DNA of 64,000 bases from Symbiodinium sp. CCMP2592 (lineage: Eukaryota; Sar; Dinophyceae; Suessiales; Symbiodiniaceae). This document shows, one piece after another, positions 51,574 to 63,500 of this stretch. Below the pieces are notes generated by a model. The model made no database searches and was not told the origin of the DNA. It was given only the letters and a program-made list of their open reading frames with translations. The position numbers and the translations under genes were made by a program. Location of the stretch: positions 610,126 through 674,125 of the forward strand of contig CAJNDT010005914.1 of NCBI GenBank assembly GCA_905221615.1, written 5' to 3'. Within the stretch, counting starts at the first letter, position 1. Every line of letters begins with the position of its first letter.

Positions 51574-52390
51574 CAACAGCCACAGCCACAATCACAACCA
51601 CGACCATCAATAGCAAGAACAACAGTCATAATCATGATATTACAAAGGCGAATCATAATGATAAAAAATGCTACCGAAAATATATAAGATAGCCGTACTA
51701 AACATGATCATGATACGGACTAATATGAATAAGAATAAACCTGAATGTGACAGCCGTGATAATGACAATAACAGAAAAGCAACAATACTAGTAACAGTAA
51801 CAATAAACAACAACCGTAGCAATAATAGCAATAACAGCAACATTAGCAAACATAGCAGTAAGTGTAAAAAATAAGAATACAACAAGCAATATCACTAGCA
51901 AACATATGAAGAGCAATATTGTTCCTACTAACATAAATAGGGTGTATACTTCGGCCCTCAGGTTAGCATGGGAACCCGCACACGAAACCTCGGGTAAACA
52001 AAAAACAACATGGGACTCTGCAGCCCTGCAGCGACCGCGGGTCAAAGCCCGAGATATCTGACTCCTTCGCGGCTCACGGCTCAAGCTTTCAGGTTTAAAT
52101 CTTTGGGGTTTAGGAGTTTACCGTTTAGGGTTTCAGGGTGTGTTGATCTTTGTTCAAAGGGTGTGGAGATGTGGGTTCGGGGCTTCAGAGTTTCAGTGTC
52201 GAGAGTCCTGCTTACCAGTTGCCCTGACTTGGGCCCCGAATCCTAGGTATAGACATGCATAGTAATAGCCTCATGACCAACCGTGGACTCGGCGTGGGGC
52301 TGATGCGAGATGAACGTTGTTTATTGCTGGTCTCCCCCAACAGTACAACATTTCAAACCGCACTTACCCATACTCGACAGCAGTGCGGAA
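49500..52390. other. No gene established (49.5-52.4 kb)
   Basis: Contains a 202-codon minus open frame (50056-49448) without simple repeats, a CAG tract and an AT-rich AATAAC region (51650-51900). None has a recognised motif or supporting splice sites. Confidence 0.45.
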
Positions 52391-52393
52391 ACC

Positions 52394-53874
52394 CTAATAC
52401 GAGCCATACGTCACGTCCTTGGGGGCGGTCCAATCGTCTTTGTACATGCCCGTCTTCTCCTGCGTTGCGCGCAGATCCTCGGGGGGCCGCATCGACTGAG
52501 TACAACAAGCCGGTGACGGCTTAGGGTAATGTAGGAACCTGATTACGAAACCCTGGGCCTATAACCCAAAAATAATGCGATTCATCCGGAACCCTAATAA
52601 AGACCCAAGGTTTCTTAATCAGGTTCCTACATAACCCTTATAGATCCCCTTTAAAGGAACCCTAATAAAGGCCCAAGGTTTCTTAATCAGGTTCCCACAT
52701 GAAGGGGTTCCCGACTGGAAGTCTGATTCATGATTTGTCGTTGTGACCAAGGCTATGGGACATAGGTTTAGGGGGTTTAGGGGGTTTAGGGTTTAGGGTA
52801 TGCTTGTGGCAATTTTGAAGAATGACTACAGTGACTATAAGGATTATATTTAGGGCCCTACTATATTCCTAGTATACAACTAGTAATTACATATAACTTA
52901 TGCATGTCCTTGGTTCCTCATAGAAATGGCTATCATCATGACTCTTCCGTCCATCGAAGACAACCAGAAAAGCACGCGGCGTAGGATCAAGCGGAACATA
53001 CAAACCACGAAACTCAAATTGAAACGTGGTTCAAGTTCCGCCGACACGGCACACCCTAAACCCAACACTGCCAAGCGACACCACGCATGTACCGCATTCC
53101 GCCGCCTTGCAGAAAATGCAGCTACGTTCGGAACCTATCCTTTTCGAGACAAGGATGGGAGCCTCGAGGAACTCAAAGCCCAAAAACCCTCAAATTCTAA
53201 AATTCCTGAGCTGAAAAAAACCCAACGGCGCTAACACCGCAAAACCCCGAAACCCGAAAACACTGAAACCCCGGGGGGCTGAAACCGTGAGCTGGCCCCG
53301 GAACCCTAGACCCTCCTTTTCGGTCTCTCCTCTCCTTTTTGAACCCTCTCAGCCACCATCAAATCCTCTAAATCACTAAACCCTAATCCCGAAACCCAAT
53401 AAACCCAAGAAGCCCTATAAACCCTACAAGCCCTACAAACCCTGCAAATAGACACTCCAAACCCTGAACCTTATAAACCCTAAACCCTATTGACCCCAGC
53501 CCCTATAAACCATAAACCCTGCAAGCCCCATAAAACCCAAATCTATAAACCTGCTAGACCTTATATGCCCTAAACCCTATAAATCCCATAAACTCTCAAT
53601 TCTGTAAGCCTAATACATCCTATAAAACCCACATCCTAATATGGGTTTAATCCGTAAACCCTATGAACTCGATAAAGCCAATAATAGAGGGGCCTTAATA
53701 ATTAGAATAGGGTTGTGGTATAACATAATGAAAGTGTGATCCCCCCCAAAAAAAACTTGTGATTGTTTAGATCCCTGTATGAGCCATCCCTCCTACACCT
53801 TATCAACACCTCTGTGGGCCTGCAAGGAGCAGCATCGCTCCCAGGGTGCTGATCGCTAGGACCGGGCGCAGCAT
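52394..53874 (-). CDS. Small secreted or plastid-targeted protein, first and last exons
   Basis: Exon 1 (53874-53820) begins with ATG and encodes the hydrophobic signal MLRPVLAISTLGAMLLLA, then a GC donor. A terminal exon (52495-52394) encodes MRPPEDLRATQEKTGMYK and DDWTAPKDVTYGSY, then TAG. Assigning both to one gene is inference: same strand, 1.4 kb apart, and no other start or stop was noticed between them. Exon 1 ends in phase 1 while the terminal exon opens in phase 0, so at least one middle exon is missing. A possible one lies near 52.70-52.76 kb. A J element sits just upstream of the terminal exon. Confidence 0.5.
52528..52700. mobile_element. J-family element with a duplicated right arm
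   Basis: A full copy (52528-52632) followed by a second right arm (52634-52700) repeating GGAACCCTAATAAAG...CCAAGGTTTCTTAATC. This looks like a local tandem duplication after insertion. Confidence 0.65.
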
Positions 53875-54540
53875 CCTGTGCTCTTGAGGCTTTAGGGTTT
53901 TGCTTGGAGGTTTAGGATTGTGAGGTTATAGGACTTATAGGGTTTTGGGGGGCTTAGGATTTTGGGGGTTTATAGGATTTAGGTTTTTGGGTGTTGTTTG
54001 GGGGTTTAGGGTTTAGGGGTTATAGGATTTCGGTGGGTTTAGGGTTTAGGGGTTATAGGGTTTTGGGGGGTTTAGGATTGTGGGGTTACAGTATAATTAG
54101 GGTTTGGGGGGGTTTTGGATTTGGGGGTTATGCGGCTTTGTTTGGAGGTTTAGGGTTTGGGTGTTATAGGCGGGGGTTTAGGATTGTGGAGTTATAGGGT
54201 TTTGGGGGTTTAGGATTTTGGGGTTGTAGGGCTTTGGGGGTTCAGACTTTTGGTGTTATAGGGTTTTTGGGGGGGGGGGGGTTAGGATTTTGGTGTTATA
54301 GGGTTTTGGGGGGTTTAGGATTTTGGGGTTATAGAGTTTTGGTGGGTTTTGGGTTTTGGTGTTACAGGGTTTTGGGGGTTTAGGATTTTGGCGTTGTAGG
54401 GTATTGGGGGTTTAGACCTTTGGCGTTGTAGGGTATTGGGGGTTTAGACCTTTGGCATTATAGGGTTTTGGGGGTTTAGGAGTTTGGGGTTATAGGATTT
54501 CGGTGGTTTAGGGTTTAGGGTAAGGCACTGCTCAGAGTCT
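53220..54540. repeat. Degenerate telomere-like block
   Basis: CCCTAAAC/CCTATAAAC variants at 53250-53670, then TTTAGGG/TTTTGGGGGTTTAGGA variants at 53885-54540, again CCCTAAA first and TTTAGGG second. The signal-peptide exon 53874-53820 lies between them. Confidence 0.8.
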
Positions 54541-55389
54541 CAGTGGAGTTAGGAAGGAAGGCTATGCTAAGGTCATGGGGCTCTTAGAGGGTTTAAGGTT
54601 TGGAATGGACGGCTTAGAGGGATTACATACTATAGCGTTTAAAGGGCTTGCAGGGTTTACATGGGTTGTAGAGCTGTTACAGGGTAAAAAACGGTTTAGG
54701 GTAAAGTTGTTAAGGTTATAGGGACTTCGCTGAGTTTGAGCTGCGGTTGGATCTACTTTAGATTTGTCGCGAGTAGCTATCACTTCTTTTGATCCCGCAA
54801 GTGGCACAGTGGGGCGATGAGGGTGTCGGAGTGTAAGGTTCAGGATTTTCGCCTTTAGGTGCTTCAGGCTTTGTAGGCGCAAAGGCTCGTAAGGATTTTT
54901 GAGTTTTGGGATTCGGTAGTTCAGGGCATCGCAAGACCACGCCGTCTGCAAGTGATCCCAAACTGCTGAACATGGGGGTCAAATATCCCTCCTGGCCTGA
55001 ACCGCTCAGCACCCGAAGCCCAAATCCCTAAACCACAACTGGTTGATGGAACTCTAACTCGCAAGTCAAACTTGACGAAACATAGGTACTTGGAGGTTCA
55101 TGGGTAGTCATAAGTAGGGTTATAAGCCCCTTTAATATGGGTTATGACTATAGTTATCCTACTTATAACCCTACTTATAACTAACCATGTACCTCCAAGC
55201 AGGTATCCTTCCTCAACCCACAAAGCTCGTCACAGACCTGCAGCCCTATTCCCCCCCGACCCCGACCCTCAAATCCTAGGTCCGATACTCTAGCAACCGT
55301 CCCCAAACGAAACTATACATCCCCGACGCCAAAAACCTGAGCCAACACCACAACCCTAAACCCTAAACCCTAAACCCTAAACAGAACGA

Positions 55390-55450
55390 GGTGGACCTCT
55401 GATACCACCGGGTGGGCTCCGTGTCGCTGTCGGAAGAGGAGTCCGACCTC
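55390..55450 (-). CDS. Candidate serine/acidic exon
   Basis: The minus strand encodes SDSSSDSDTEPTRWYQRSTS between a D element (55456-55553) and a telomere-like tract (55340-55385). High GC compared with its surroundings. Another frame is also open, so this is weak. Confidence 0.25.
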
Positions 55451-56046
55451 TTATAGGGAACTCCAGAAAGTTGGAATATGGTTTCAGGGTAGGATACCTT
55501 GTAATATACCATAAAGGGTTTAGGATAATCATATTCCAACTTTCTGGGTTTTTCTTTAGGGGGAGCTGAAGTCTTATTCAGGGTAATAGCCCTATAATAT
55601 TTAACCTTCTAGAAGCGCCATGGTAGCTCTAAAAGCCCTATAGAAATCGTGAGAAACCCTAGCAGCCTCATCGAAAACCGTGTAGCAAGCCCCAAGTCCC
55701 TTCCTTGTTAGTAGGACAGTAAGACTCCCCGGAGCTCTAGTTTTGCAGAGGAGTCCGAGCTTTCGAAATGCGAGTGATAACCTACAGCTTAGGTATCTGG
55801 CGCTCTAGTATAAGGGCCTTGAAAATAGGAATTGGGTTTCGGGTCCAGTACACTGTAATTACAATAAGGAACCCCCAAAACAGTATTGGTAAGTGTCTAG
55901 GCCCCTATATTCATAGGGACCAGGGGGAGGGGAGGAGGGGACTGTACTTACTTAAACAAGCCTTATTAAGTCCTTACTCTAGGTATTAAGGCCCCGTACC
56001 CCCCTCCCCCCTACCCCCCTAAGGGTCTCTATGACATAACCGTGCT

Positions 56047-56164
56047 AATGTACGAACCTGATTAAGAAACCTTGGGCCGTGATCAGGGTTCCTTATATGC
56101 ATCTGCAGAAACCTAATACATTGGGGGTTACAGGCCCAGGGTTTCTTAATCAGGTTCCTACATT
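56047..56164. mobile_element. J-family element, copy 3
   Basis: A 118-bp copy with ends extended to GCTAATGTA / TACATTAGC. It borders the candidate exon at 56166-56240. Confidence 0.7.
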
Positions 56165-56165
56165 A

Positions 56166-56240
56166 GCCAACAGCTTCGAGGCACATGGGCCCCACGACGC
56201 GCTCCAAGTCCAGCAGCTGCTCGGCCTTGCTCGTTTCTTA
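56166..56240 (-). CDS. Candidate exon enclosed by two repeat elements
   Basis: The minus strand encodes TSKAEQLLDLERVVGPMCLE then AVG, between an A element (56243-56338) and a J element (56047-56164). The protein-like composition stops exactly at the element edges. A GC donor is available where the exon meets the J element. The gene it belongs to is unknown. Confidence 0.4.
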
Positions 56241-56242
56241 GT

Positions 56243-56338
56243 ACCCAGAGACTCCAATAACCCTTAATTAAGGAATATAGCTTAAATCATAGTATGAACC
56301 CCCATATATAAGGTACATTCCTTATGGGCTCTCTGGGT
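56243..56338. mobile_element. A-family element (56.2 kb)
   Basis: Inverted-repeat copy with CCAGAGACTCCAATAACCC at one end and GGGCTCTCTGGG at the other. It lies upstream (minus sense) of a candidate exon and next to a Q element (56343-56450). Confidence 0.6.
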
Positions 56339-56342
56339 ATAG

Positions 56343-56450
56343 GGTTTTGGGGGATCTTCCTGGACCCTCCTTGTACCCTCAAATAGGGGTATATGGTCGC
56401 AAATAAGGGGCATTTAGGGTCGAATAGAGGGTAGATGGAGGGTCTAGGTT
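56343..56450. mobile_element. Q-family element
   Basis: Shares CCTCAAATAGGGGTATATGG and CATTTAGGGTCGAATAGAGG with an inverted copy at 36550-36645. Adjacent to an A element. Confidence 0.5.
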
Positions 56451-57273
56451 ATACTATAAGTACGAAAGTATATATCTACCGATACATGTGCACATATATA
56501 TATATATATATATACACATATATATGTACATATAAGTATTGTACAAGTATATACGGAATATAAAGGGACGCTGTGTCTGATTAGCTTTTCCGGTGCGGGC
56601 CGGCATTGCGGCGTGCCACGTTTCTGTACTGTAGGCTGGGGCCTTCATCATCACCGGGGCTACAGTATGATTCCTAGTATGGTAATAACCGGAACCCCAA
56701 AATTTTGGGGCTCCGTTTTGAAAACGTAGTCCTTCAAATGGCCTAGGCCCCTAAATCAATGCCGTGCTTCGCCGTCTTTGCCACACTCGAAGCGGGATCT
56801 AAGCGTGTACGTAGTGCCAAAATGCAAGCTCTGAACTCTAAACTCTGGCTGAGCCTCCGGGTTTGGAGTTCAGCGCCTGGTCCGATTAAACTGTAAGTAG
56901 CCTAGTCTAGTATAATATATTTCATCTAGTATAGTGTCGCTTCGTATAGCATTGCATAGAAAAAGATACGATTCGATACGAGAACATAAGACAAGATGTG
57001 GCAATATATATATAGTATTAGTCTATGTACTATAGCCATAGTACAAGCAACATACTGTAGCATAGCATAATATAAAATATCATGCATCAAAAGCGAAGCC
57101 CCTTGCCCTGGCCTTGACCACAGGTGCGTAGCCGACCATGGTCACAAAAGCTTCAGCAAAACTTCGAGGGCAGCTGCGTTCTTGAGCCTATGCTCGGAAA
57201 ACATGCAAAGTTCCGACTGGCCTCCACATGTCTCACCCGATATCCTGAGCCTGTCTATCCATGAAGGTATATA

Positions 57274-57358
<85 letters not shown>

Positions 57359-58580
57359 GTATATATACACATTTCGAAGTGTTGAAAGGAGTCTTAGGTC
57401 GATTTAAAAGGCACTGCAGAACACTACCAAGGATAGCTTCTCATGAATGCCTGTCACTGGCATTCAAATCGGCATCGCAGGGTATTTCGGATAGCGGAAT
57501 CATGCACGGAGTCTACATTGCAGTCTACATGCTTGCATTCCAGTGATGAAAAACATCTCATGGCATCGTCATGACCCAGGCATCCGGCTGACTTTGTACG
57601 GGAAGAAGTTCACCTGCGCATCAGGATGAGATATCATCGGGTCATATGAGCCTTCATGATTGGAATCATTAGAATATTTGGGGTACCTTACTATAATACT
57701 GGTAACTATTCCTACAGTACCCGGTATATCCCCTATATCAATACTCATGCCGGCCCCGGAAGAGGTCGGAGTTTCTCTGCTCGTTCGTCTACTGCCATCG
57801 GTACCAGCATCTCGAGCTTTCGCCGTCAATATGGCTGATGATATAAACCCTGTATTACCTCAAACAAGGAGCATACCATAATTCCCATAGTTTAGGGTCC
57901 TTAAGGTAATGCAGGATTTATATTATCAACAGTGTTATGCATATGCTTGCAACAGGCCCTTGTGCTATGTTGTGCACGTGGATGTGAGCTTGAGAACTTC
58001 GCACCGGCAAGTTACTCAAAACACCCACTTTAGCCTTCTGTAGATCAAACCTCTATGGCTGGGAAACTTAAGCCCCACAGCCCACCGTCTCTTAAGCACT
58101 TTGAACTTAAACCTCAAACTCCTACACCTCATCGTGCAACATACTTTAAACCTGGAACCCCCCCCAACCTCCAAACCCTGAAGCGCAAGCTGCCACCACT
58201 CCGCGAAGCCCCTGCTTTGTCCTTCCTGCGGCCTCGTAAGTCGCATGCCCCAAAGTGTGGTCGCAGCAGCGAGGCCTCCAACTCGGGCAGATTTTTCAGA
58301 AGCGGCAACCCAGAAGCCCAGTTGCCTGCACATTTCCCTGGGCACACTCTAAGCTACGATAGAAGGCAGCTGGGACTCCATGCCTAACCCTAAACACTGG
58401 ATCTGCATGCAAACTAAGACTGGCTGCATACAAATCGCAATTTTGTGAGCACTATATAGCGATGTGCCGAGATTTCGCAGCGCCCCGCTTCAGCTCGAAG
58501 ATGGTGCTTCGCTTAAGCTACCACGGTAAGCAACTTATCAACGCCTTTTACCCCTGCGAATGGTGACAGGAGGTAACCCT
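56450..58580. other. No gene established (56.45-58.6 kb)
   Basis: TA tracts, an I-like element at 56665-56760, and a GC-rich minus open stretch near 58345-58190 of unknown meaning. Confidence 0.45.
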
Positions 58581-58581
58581 A

Positions 58582-58688
58582 CGGGTCCAAAGGACCCAAT
58601 AACTCGGTACTCGGTTTTAGCATAGTAGTTATGTAGGTTAGGCTTTTGGAGAGTATATGATTATGGGGTACTTGGACCCTTGGGGTAA
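58582..58688. mobile_element. M-family element, copy 2
   Basis: Opposite orientation to the 46-kb copy, with the shared core GTAGTTATGTAGGTTAGGCT. Confidence 0.6.
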
Positions 58689-58739
58689 GCTTCCCACACC
58701 ACGTCGACACGCGGATAGCCGTGGGGGGAGAAGCCAAGA

Positions 58740-59155
58740 CCATCCTGCCAGGCTTAGGGTTTAGGGTTTAGGGGTTTAGGGTTTAGAGGTTTAGGGATTT
58801 AGGGGTTTAGGGTTTAGAGGTGTAGGGGTTTAGGGGTTTAGGGTTTTAGGGCTTAGGTTTTTCGGGGCTTCGGGTTTAGGGCTTAGGGTTTAGGGCTTAA
58901 GGCCCGTTGCCCCAAAAAACCCTAAGCCCTAAAACCCGAAGCCCTGAACACCTAAACCCAAAAACCCCCTAAGCCCTAAAACCCGAAGCCCTAAACACCT
59001 AAACCCCAAAAAACCGCAAGGCCTAAAACCCGAAGCCCTAAACACCTAAACCCCAAAAACCCCCTAAGCCCTAAAACCCGAAGCCCTAAACACCTAAACC
59101 CCACAAACCCCTAAGCCCTTCAAACCCCTAAACCCCTAAAACCCTAAGCTCACGC
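58740..59155. repeat. Telomere-like tracts, TTTAGGG then CCCTAAA
   Basis: TTTAGGG variants at 58750-58900 followed by CCCTAAAACCCGAAG repeats at 58920-59150. The order is the reverse of the other pairs. A 22-24-bp higher-order unit (CCCTAAGCCCTAAAACCCGAAG) repeats about four times. Confidence 0.8.
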
Positions 59156-59379
59156 TTCAGGCTCCCAAGGGAAGGTCGAGGCTTCCGGAGACCCCGACGC
59201 TGGATCGGGTTCAGATTAAGGATTGTAAAGACCACCCTAGACCCTCATAAAAAACCATCTGGTATGAATTAATGATAATAACCGTAATAGTAATAATTGC
59301 TAAAAATAACAGTAGTATGAATACTTCTAATAAAGATAATAATAATGGCATGCTGCGGCTTGGGTTTGTGTGATGCCTC

Positions 59380-59535
59380 GCATGACAAGCGTGAAGTGAA
59401 GCCGCGGTGTAGAATAGAACGAGTGCCATAGAATCAGAAGGGTACCGTACCCCATCCTGCAAAGAGTCCTCTGCAAAGCCGGAGAATCCCTTATGAAGCT
59501 CCATCCTTGCCAAGACGGCGTTACTTCCCAAGCCT
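59380..59535 (-). CDS. Candidate exon, unidentified
   Basis: The minus strand encodes ARMELHKGFSGFAEDSLQDG in a stretch of normal composition, before an A/T-rich low-complexity block (59240-59345). Weak evidence, no family. Confidence 0.2.
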
Positions 59536-59929
59536 CAAAAAGCCTGCAAGTCCTAAATCTTGACACCCTTCACAATTCACCGACACCCTAAGCAAAAACC
59601 CATTCAACACAACCTCAAGCCCGGAAGCCCGCCCTCCACCCCCCCCCCCTCCACCCTCCCAGTTGCGGCGGGCCCTAAGCATGGCCAAAAGCCAGGTGGC
59701 AGACCAGCACGTCGGACCGTGCCTTCATGTAGGGAGTCTTGCAGCTGAGTTTGTATTACGAATATTGATAGTATTATCATTGGTCCTAGTATTAAAGTTA
59801 GTATTATGAATACGTTTTTTTTTTGGGGGGGGGGGGGGTCTAGGGTTCTTTAGGGCTTAGACCACTCTGGTTTATAATAGCATCCTTTTGGGGGAATGCC
59901 TAAGGCCAGGGTGTTTATGCTTTTTGATC

Positions 59930-60190
59930 TATTTGATGGTCTGGGTGGGGGCACGTAGACGTAAACAAGGTGGTGCTGATGGCTCCATGCCTAGACCCAA
60001 GAGTAACCTAGGAAAAAGAAGGGTGCCCTTTTCGGGTTAAAGTTTTAAAGGCGGTTATAGAGAGAACCTAACCCCTAAAAAAGGGAACAAGGGCCTACTC
60101 TGGGGCCTAGATGCCGAAAAGGGAATCCCTCCCGAAGCCCCACAACCTGTAGAAGCACCGCGCGCAGGATCGAGTGGTGAGGAGTTTGGA
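59930..60190 (-). CDS. Two exons joined by a perfect introner, unidentified protein
   Basis: The upstream exon, from about 60182 to 60115, encodes HSILRAVLLQVVGLREGFPF. The downstream exon starts at 59990 and continues with HGAISTTLFTSTCPHPDH. The intron 59991-60114 is exactly one K element (59991-60110) plus one copy of its 4-bp target duplication ATGC. The duplication supplies the GC donor and the element's CTAG end supplies the AG acceptor, so removal restores one continuous frame. I do not recognise the protein. Confidence 0.5.
59991..60110 (-). mobile_element. K-family introner
   Basis: A 120-bp element starting CTAGACCCAAGAG and ending GGGGCCTAG, flanked by the 4-bp repeat ATGC (59987-59990, 60111-60114). 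It forms a GC-AG intron by the same rule as the L element. It shares CTAG termini and 4-bp duplications with family L. Confidence 0.75.
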
Positions 60191-60217
60191 TCCTGTGTCT
60201 GGGATGTACCGAATTTG

Positions 60218-60310
60218 GGAGTTTCCGAAAATAGGGATACCTTATTTTGGGGTCCTTATACTAAGGATCCTACTATTTAGGGTACTACTTAATTTAGATC
60301 CGAATTTGCA
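60218..60310. mobile_element. P-family element
   Basis: Shares GGATACCTTATTTTGGGGTC and AGGATCCTACTATTTAGGGT with 30697-30780. Two copies seen. Confidence 0.45.
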
Positions 60311-60735
60311 AGAATTCCCTTTTTGCGCACGGCCTGACATACTCTGCGGAGCGCTCAACCCTACCAATTAGCCATCCTCGCCAAAGTTGACCATGAGAAA
60401 GAATACATAAATTCAACAGCATAGGGTTTCAGACAAAAGGGAACCTCAAATTCAGCACGACCAAAATGGATCCTGTCTTAGGGTTTCCGGATTCCTAGAT
60501 AAGGTGGTGATCATTTCAACCCCCCCCCCCCCTTGTGGGTTGAGAGGCTTTATTGTGAGGGCAATTTAGGGGCCTTAATCATTAGAATAGGGTTTTGGGG
60601 CCCATGATACTATAGTCATAACAAGAAAGCCCTCCCAAAAAAATGGCACAGGTAGATATTTAGGCCCCTATATCAGGCTTGAGTCAACAAGGCCCAGGGC
60701 TGCGCACAGAAGTTTTGGTTTAAGGTGTAAAGGTC

Positions 60736-60812
60736 TCAGAGCTTCGGATAAGGTCCCACGTACGCAATCGCCGACTGGCTGACATACTCACGGAGGTCTG
60801 TCTGCGAGGCCT
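60736..60812 (-). CDS. 3'-terminal exon of an unidentified gene
   Basis: A minus-strand exon after the acceptor CTACAG encodes ASQTDLREYVSQSAIAYV followed by GPYPKL, then TGA at 60738-60736. It is 77 nt. Composition is protein-like, and an I element follows closely downstream (60568-60675). It could be the end of the gene whose exons lie at 63.1-63.5 kb, but no connecting exon was established. Confidence 0.5.
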
Positions 60813-60819
60813 CTGTAGC

Positions 60820-62253
60820 ACTTCAATTCAGGCTTCGGCTCAAAATTTCTGGCTCAGCTTAAAGCCGAGGTGCTACTGGCCCTGTCCCAAAAGATTGCCA
60901 AAGCTCGCCGTTGCTAGTTGGCATCACTTACCGGGGCTTTTCAATTCAGAATCATTTCCCTTCGTTCCAGCGGCAGCCTCATCGACTCGTCTGCGAAGAG
61001 CTCAACCTCTTTTAGATTGGTATAGGGTTCCTGAGGTTCCTTTAAAGGGGTCTATAAGGGTTACTATAGGGGATACTAGAAGGGTTCTAGAATGCATGGC
61101 GGCGATAGTCGCCAGTCGCTACAGTACTTTTCTGCTTAGACAGGAAGGCGTCGGTTGCAGGAGCATACACCAGCAGCTGCTTGTTAGTGTTCAGCTGTGT
61201 CACGGCGCTGCATGCGAACGGGTGTAGCAACCTGAACTGCTAGTTGCATGCAGCAAGTAAACGTACCAGCAAGGGATGGGACCATGGGCACGGCATGAAG
61301 ATAACTGCGAACTTGCTCAAGCACTCATTCGCCCATGAGTGCATCACTCAGTCTCTTTGCCAGCCATCGGAGCACGAACCCTGCTGCACGACAATCGTGA
61401 GCAGCCCAACCAACACACCCGCAAAGGCGAAGCAAGACTCATGCTAGTAGGTCGAGCATGCCCGTCCCGAAGCAAGAGCAAAGGATGCTTTCGCAATCGA
61501 CAACACTACGAGACACATCTGCGATGATGCCGTCAAGGACCATCGCAGCATAGGCCGACTGCTCATGAATTAATATTCATATTATTCTTCTTATTATTAA
61601 TATTAATATATTGTTATCATTATTAGCCATATAGCCTTCAACCTGTACAACTTTGGATGCTTCGTCGGTTCGGCAAAGCAGCCTGCGTCTCGAGTGGCAG
61701 GGAGCACAGGCGTGGCAGCTGGATCTCCAGCGCCTTGACGAGTGGCAGCCCCTGGAACCGGCCAGAAGGCTTGAGCTTCTCGCGGTTTGGGTTTAGGATG
61801 GCTTAAGAAGCCCTGGGGTGCTATAAGAGCCCTCAGCAAGTAGCCAGGAATTGAAGGCATATATCGCCCTCAAGAATCAGTCGAGTGTTGTGGAGGCTGC
61901 TCAGCCCACCATTGGGCCATGACTTTTGTGTTCACGGTGCGTGTGTGGCTCAGGCACTTAAAAGATGGGCAATGCACTGGCTTTCCAGCCACACAGCCTT
62001 TAGTTGATTCGAGTGATTAGAGGTAAAGCGTCACAGAACACCTGTTTGCCCAAACGCGAATGGCGAGAAACATCGAGAACAACATTACAATACCGCTTCT
62101 AATTATCTATCATCTTTTATTGCTACTGCTACTGCTGCTACCGAAGATACTGCTACTGCCACTCACAACAACAACAAACTACTACTACACTACCACTACC
62201 ACTACCACGACCACGACCACGACCACGACCACAACCACGACCGCGACCGCGAC

Positions 62254-62285
<32 letters not shown>

Positions 62286-62326
62286 CACGACCCACGACCC
62301 ACGACCCACGACCCACGACCCACGAC

Positions 62327-62372
<46 letters not shown>

Positions 62373-62900
62373 TACCACTACCACTACCACTACCACCACT
62401 ACAACTACTGCTAGTGCTACTACTGCTACCACTACTACATGCTAATGCTACTGCTACTGCTACTGCTACTGCTACTGCTACTGCTACTACTACCACTACT
62501 GCTACTACTGCTGGATAGGGCTGTGCTCACCGTTAGGACCCGGCACCTCTGCACAGCACGATGCTTGCGGTTGCCTCTGTCTCCTAGCTTTCTACACGCA
62601 GCTGCCTTTTGCCAAGTCAAGGGACGCTCCTCGCCGGACCGTCTCTGCCCTTTGTGTAGCGACTAACCTAAAGCCATTGGCATAAGGAACTACGAACATG
62701 GGTGCCGTCGCATCGGCAGCTGCTGTTCGTGGAGCCCTTTGTACAGTGCCGAGTCTGCTGACTCGAGCCGCACTGCACTCGCCGCCCCGCCGCGCGGTAA
62801 AAGGAAGCAGCGTGCGCTGCTTGCCGGCTGGTTGGTTGCTTAGGGGTTTTGGGGTAAGGGTAGCCAAGCCTACTTGGAGCTAGGGACCTTTCCCTAGGGT
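60820..62900. other. No gene established (60.8-62.9 kb)
   Basis: Minisatellites and TA-rich DNA. Plus 62698-62820 reads MGAVASAAAVRGALCTVPSL, alanine/arginine-rich like an organelle presequence, while the minus strand across the same bases is also open (MFVVPYANGF). Neither is supported by splice partners. Confidence 0.4.
62180..62420. repeat. CACGAC minisatellite
   Basis: Tandem CACGAC and CACGACC units with CCACTA flanks, then (TACTGC)n at 62430-62510. No gene supported inside. Confidence 0.95.
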
Positions 62901-63029
62901 TTACTTAGTGGCAGCGCGCCACTTTTACCACTGCTACCACTGCTGACTGCAACTGCAACTACTGCTACTACTGCGACTGCTGCGACTACTGCTGCTACTG
63001 CTTCTACTGCTACTACGGCTACTACACTA

Positions 63030-63080
63030 ACTACTACTACTACTACCACCACCACCACCACCACCACCACCACCACCACC
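63030..63080. repeat. CCA trinucleotide tract
   Basis: (CCA)n directly beside the candidate exon ending near 63105. A similar CCA/GCT tract is at 920-1005. Confidence 0.9.
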
Positions 63081-63104
63081 AACACCACGACTACGACTGC
63101 TGTA

Positions 63105-63500
63105 CTCCGACGGATGGCCTGCCGAATCAGTGGAAGCACCTTGGGTTGGCGGAGCAGCGCAACAGACTTGGGCGTGTCCAGCTCAAAATCGGGCGCATGG
63201 GGTAGTGCTGCATTCCTACAGGTTCTGGGGCCCATTATACTAGTATTGGTTATTATTTAGGCAGGCCCCTATATTACGTGCTACATCTAACTAACCCGGT
63301 CCCTGTGATATGAGGCAGTGGGAAGCCCTGTAGGGGCTCATCCGGAGTTGCAAGGGTGGCAGTGCACTTCATAGCATGCCCCGAGCAATAGCAGCCTCCG
63401 GCTCGCCGTCGTAATAATATTCGTAGCCGCACATGTACAGCTGGTGCCGAACTTTTGCTGAGGCTATCTCGTCGTCTTCTGCTACTGCCGCAGTCTATTG
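63105..63500 (-). CDS. Candidate exons of an unidentified gene (63.1-63.5 kb)
   Basis: Three minus-strand stretches look coding. About 63465-63390 encodes KVRHQLYMCGYEYYYDGEPE. About 63340-63290 reads GFPLPHITGTG and can end at a GT donor. About 63217-63105 encodes NAALPHAPDFELDTPK followed by SVALLRQPKVLPLIRQA. The last two join in phase (donor GG|GTTAG, acceptor TGTAG|G) across an I-type element at about 63218-63283, which is flanked by TGTAG on both sides. Which neighbours belong to the same gene is not settled. No family is recognised. Confidence 0.45.

Noticed and set aside
62060..62518. A 152-codon frame rich in Leu, Thr and His-Asp repeats
   Set aside because: Minisatellite translation; no motif outside the repeat.
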